This document shows, in pieces, positions 5,425 to 8,030 of a stretch of DNA of 8,030 bases. The stretch's first letter is position 1. Each line of letters opens with the position of its first letter. This DNA comes from Pseudomonadota bacterium. GTDB taxonomy: Bacteria; Pseudomonadota; Alphaproteobacteria; Acetobacterales; Acetobacteraceae. The translations under genes were made by a program, and so were the position numbers. Location of the stretch: contig JAJZFF010000486.1 of assembly GCA_021805485.1 (NCBI GenBank), positions 1 through 8,030 on the forward strand, in the 5' to 3' direction. The notes under the pieces are model-generated. The model was not told where the DNA came from, ran no database searches, and was given only the letters and a program-made list of their open reading frames with translations.

Positions 5425-6038
5425 CACATCGCTCCCTGGAGATAGACGAAGACGAAGACGCAGACCCAGATCGCCGCCTGGAACTGCCAGAACATCTGCA
5501 TGTTGAGCAGGCGCGTGACGACCGGGGCGGTGAAGCCGAAGGCGAGGACCTGCACGATCATCACCCCCATCCACAGCAGGCCGAAGATGACGTGCAGCCC
5601 GTGGGTGGCCACGAGGAGGAAGAACATCGAGAGGAAGGCGCTGCGTTCGGGCGTGTCGCCGGCCATGACCAGCGTGACCAGGTCGCGCAGTTCGAGGGCG
5701 ACGAAGCCGGTGCCGAGCAGGGCCGCGACCAGCAGGAAGCCGGCGGCCGCCGGCCGGCTGCGGCGCTTCATGCCGGCCATGGCGAGGCTGCCGGACAGGA
5801 CGGCGCCGAACAGCAGGATGGTCTGCCAGAAGGCCTCGACCGGGTGGACGATGGCGCGCGCGGTGGGACCGCCGGCGGCGTTCCAGGCGTGATCGAGCAC
5901 GCCGTAGGAGGCGAAGAGGGCGGCGAAGATCAGCGCGTCGCTCATCATGTAGAGCCAGAAGCCGTAGGTCTGCGTGCCGATCGCATCGTGCGCGGGGGGC
6001 TCGCCGCGCACCCAGAGGGTGAGATCCGTATCGCTCAT
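5424..6038 (-). CDS. cyoC: Cytochrome bo3 ubiquinol oxidase subunit III
   Basis: Integral-membrane subunit III of the bo3 quinol oxidase, of the heme-copper oxidase subunit III family; it binds no redox cofactor and supports stable turnover of subunit I. At 204 residues it has the length of E. coli CyoC. Family features seen: FGFWLYMMSDALIFAALFASY-like start of helix 1 (here YGFWLYMMSDALIFA, 25-39), AGGPTA (55-60), FLSMFFLLVATHGLHVIFGL (135-154) including the THGLHV motif, and the end WVCVFVFVYLQGAM (191-204). Five hydrophobic segments lie near 25-46, 69-89, 97-116, 136-165 and 182-202. The start overlaps the cyoB stop in ATGA (4 bp) and follows GGAG 8 bases upstream. The frame is open further upstream to 6458, but that part is antisense-frame shadow inside cyoB. 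Confidence 0.97.
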   Translation of the reverse strand: MSDTDLTLWVRGEPPAHDAIGTQTYGFWLYMMSDALIFAALFASYGVLDHAWNAAGGPTARAIVHPVEAFWQTILLFGAVLSGSLAMAGMKRRSRPAAAGFLLVAALLGTGFVALELRDLVTLVMAGDTPERSAFLSMFFLLVATHGLHVIFGLLWMGVMIVQVLAFGFTAPVVTRLLNMQMFWQFQAAIWVCVFVFVYLQGAM

Positions 6039-8030
6039 GAGAACAGCTCCAGCTCGGCGACCGGCGGGCTGATATGGTCGGCCGAAATGTCGGACAGGTG
6101 CTGCCCGGCCTCGTGCCGGCGCAACTCCTCGGCGGTGAGCACGAACTCGGTCTGCCGCACGAAGGAGCGGGCGATGACGACCGCGATGATCCCGAGCAGG
6201 GAGAGGCCGGCGAGCCACCAGATCCGCCAGACCATGCCGAAGCCGAAGCCCATGGACAGCGCGCCGATCAGCAGCGGCGCCACCGTGTTCTTCGGCAAAT
6301 GGATGTCCGCCGTGATGTCGGGCTGCACCGACTCGACCCCGCGCTCGCGCCGCCAGGCCAGTTCGTCGCGCTCGTTCACGACGGGAATGACGGCGTAGTT
6401 GTAGAAGGGCACCGGGGTGCGGGTGAGCCATTCGAGCGTGCGGCCGGTGGTCCAGCAATCGGCGCCGGCGCGGTTGCGCGCGCGGTCGCGGATGCTCACC
6501 CAGATCATCTTCGCGAAGTAGTAGACCGAGACGCAGTAGAAGAAGATGCCGATTTCCTCGACGATCAGCAGCGGCTCGTAGCCGGGGTTGGAGAGATAGT
6601 CGAGCCGGCGGGTCATGCCCATCAGGCCGAGGGCGAACATGGCGCCGAAGACCAGCACGGTGCCCACCGAGAAGGACCAGAAATTCGCGCGCGCCGAGGG
6701 GGCGTCGAGATGGAAGCCGAAGAGCTTGGGAAACCAGAAGATGATGGCGCCGAAGATCGCGTAGGCGATCAGCAGCATCATGCAGTGGAAATGCGCCACC
6801 ACAAACACGCTGTTATGCACCGTGTAGTTGATGGCGGGGATGGCCAGCATCATGCCGGTGAGGCCGCCGACCAGGAGCAGGAACAAGGCACCCAGCGCCC
6901 AGAGCATCGGCGGCTCGAAGCGCAGGCGGCCGCGCCAGAGCGTCAGCGCCCAGTTGAACACCTTCACGCCGGTCGGGATGCCGACGAGCATGGTGGCGGT
7001 GCTGAAGAAGATGTTGATCCCCGGCCCGGCGCCCATGGTGAAGAAATGGTGCAGCCAGACGCCCCAGGAAATGCCGCCGATGGCGAAGGTGGCGATGACC
7101 ATCGTCGCGTAGCCGAAGAGCGGCTTTTCGGCGAAGGTGGGGATGATTTCGGAGATGAAGCCGAAGGCCGGCAGGACGACGAAATAGACTTCCGGATGCC
7201 CCCAGATCCAGAACAGGTTGGTGTAGAGCATCAGATTGCCGCCGAGCCCGGCGGTGAAGAAATGGGTGCCGAGATAGCGGTCGGCGCCGAGCATCGCCAG
7301 GGCGACGCCGAGGATGGGAAAGGCCGTCAGCGCGATGATGTTGGTCGTCAGCGAGGTCCAGACCACGAAGGGCAGCCGCGACCAGGTCATGCCCGGAGCG
7401 CGGAGTTTCACGATCGTCGCGATCATGTTGATCGCGTTGAGCGTGGTGCCGACGCTGCCGATCTGGATCGCCCACATCCAGTAATCGACGCCGACGCCGG
7501 GACTGTAGGGCAGTTCGGTGAGCGGGATCAGGCCGATCCAGCCGTCATGCGAGAAGTCGCCGACGAAGAGCGAGAGCATCACCAGCGCCGCGGCGACGGC
7601 GGTGAGCCAGAGGCCGACGGCGTTGAGGTAGGGAAACGCCATGTCGCGCGCGCCGATCTGCAGCGGGACGATGATGTTGGACAGGCCGGTGAGCAGCGGG
7701 GTGACGGCGAGCAGGATCATGATCACGCCGTGCGAGCTGTAGATCTGGTCGAAATGGAAGGGCGGGATGTAGCCGTGCAGGGCCTGCATGTGGCCCGCCG
7801 AATGCGGGCCGTCCGCCATCACCTGCTGGGTGCGGATCATCAGCCCGTCGATGAAGCCGCGGAACATCATGACGAGGCCGATGACGACATACATCACGCC
7901 GATCTTCTTGTGATCGAGCGTCGTCAGCCATTCGCGGAAGAGATAGCCCCAGCGGCCGGAGAGGGTGATGGCGGCGATGACGATGACGGCCGCGCCGGCG
8001 GCGAAGACGAAGGCGCCGTCGACGATCGGG
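6035..8030 (-). CDS. cyoB: Cytochrome bo3 ubiquinol oxidase subunit I (N-terminus beyond window)
   Basis: Catalytic subunit of the proton-pumping bo3 oxidase: oxidises ubiquinol and reduces O2 to water in the inner membrane. The window shows 664 residues (first full codon at 8029, residues PIVDGAF); by alignment with E. coli CyoB (EPIV at 14-17) about 14 are missing. Key residues, E. coli numbering by recall: quinol site Arg71/Asp75 (RGFID), His98/Gln101 (FHFDQ); heme b His106 (SSHG) and His421; D-channel Asp135 (GARDMAFP); WGHPEVY with CuB His284, Glu286 and cross-linking Tyr288; CuB His333/His334 (WLHHFFTMGAG); K-channel Lys362 (PTGVKVFNW); heme o His419 (AHFH). All are present, so it is a quinol rather than cytochrome c oxidase and looks active. 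The loop before IPPFHFDQ is 8 residues longer than in E. coli and has three histidines. The internal ATG at 7897 is not the start. cyoA should lie just beyond the window. Confidence 0.98.
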   Translation of the reverse strand, partial: PIVDGAFVFAAGAAVIVIAAITLSGRWGYLFREWLTTLDHKKIGVMYVVIGLVMMFRGFIDGLMIRTQQVMADGPHSAGHMQALHGYIPPFHFDQIYSSHGVIMILLAVTPLLTGLSNIIVPLQIGARDMAFPYLNAVGLWLTAVAAALVMLSLFVGDFSHDGWIGLIPLTELPYSPGVGVDYWMWAIQIGSVGTTLNAINMIATIVKLRAPGMTWSRLPFVVWTSLTTNIIALTAFPILGVALAMLGADRYLGTHFFTAGLGGNLMLYTNLFWIWGHPEVYFVVLPAFGFISEIIPTFAEKPLFGYATMVIATFAIGGISWGVWLHHFFTMGAGPGINIFFSTATMLVGIPTGVKVFNWALTLWRGRLRFEPPMLWALGALFLLLVGGLTGMMLAIPAINYTVHNSVFVVAHFHCMMLLIAYAIFGAIIFWFPKLFGFHLDAPSARANFWSFSVGTVLVFGAMFALGLMGMTRRLDYLSNPGYEPLLIVEEIGIFFYCVSVYYFAKMIWVSIRDRARNRAGADCWTTGRTLEWLTRTPVPFYNYAVIPVVNERDELAWRRERGVESVQPDITADIHLPKNTVAPLLIGALSMGFGFGMVWRIWWLAGLSLLGIIAVVIARSFVRQTEFVLTAEELRRHEAGQHLSDISADHISPPVAELELFS

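Noticed and set aside
5592..6398. 268-codon plus-strand frame opposite cyoC and cyoB
   Set aside because: Shadow of conserved oxidase genes; no domain, low complexity.
7897..8030. Treating ATG 7897 as the cyoB start
   Set aside because: Homology to CyoB continues upstream to the window edge (for example WGYLFREWLT and LDHKKIGV), so the gene is simply cut by the window.

Overview
The window is high-GC DNA with gene-dense, tightly packed coding. It looks like chromosome of an alphaproteobacterium. Three things suggest this: a long-form isocitrate lyase, a cytochrome bo3 quinol oxidase operon, and an ECF sigma factor paired with an NrsF (DUF1109) anti-sigma factor. Acetobacteraceae or another Rhodospirillales group is my best guess, but that is inference from the gene set and base composition. 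I see no rRNA, tRNA, CRISPR array, insertion sequence or phage gene.

Layout. 1-1124 (minus) is the first 374 residues of a flavin-dependent monooxygenase of the Baeyer-Villiger type, cut by the window edge. 1125-1259 is a divergent promoter region with two inverted repeats of the TAGGG-N6-CCCTA type. 1260-1943 (plus) is a TetR-family regulator that probably binds them. 1944-1991 is a convergent gap with two GC-rich hairpins. 1992-3587 (minus) is isocitrate lyase (531 aa). 3588-3754 is its upstream region, with several GTGAA/TTCAC half-sites. 3755-4429 and 4419-4982 (both minus) are the NrsF-like anti-sigma factor and its ECF sigma factor, overlapping by 11 bp. 4983-5055 is a short leader with a 25-bp-period repeat. 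5056-5424, 5424-6038 and 6035-8030 (all minus) are cyoD, cyoC and cyoB of a bo3-type ubiquinol oxidase. They overlap by 1 and 4 bp, and cyoB is cut at its 5' end by the window edge.

How the genes work together. The cyo genes form one translationally coupled operon for a proton-pumping quinol oxidase. The sigma/anti-sigma pair follows 73 bp downstream on the same strand and could be read with it or from its own promoter. Isocitrate lyase opens the glyoxylate shunt, used for growth on acetate, fatty acids or other C2-yielding substrates; no malate synthase is in the window. The monooxygenase/TetR pair looks like a self-contained inducible catabolic or detoxification unit.

Most interesting signals: an exact GTAACC-N16-CGAA sequence inside the sigma gene, pointing at the anti-sigma gene, which matches the Caulobacter SigF promoter consensus as I recall it; an NrsF homologue that seems to lack one of the two family cysteines; the paired TetR-type operators; and the palindrome cluster upstream of isocitrate lyase. 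No wholly new multi-gene system is evident.
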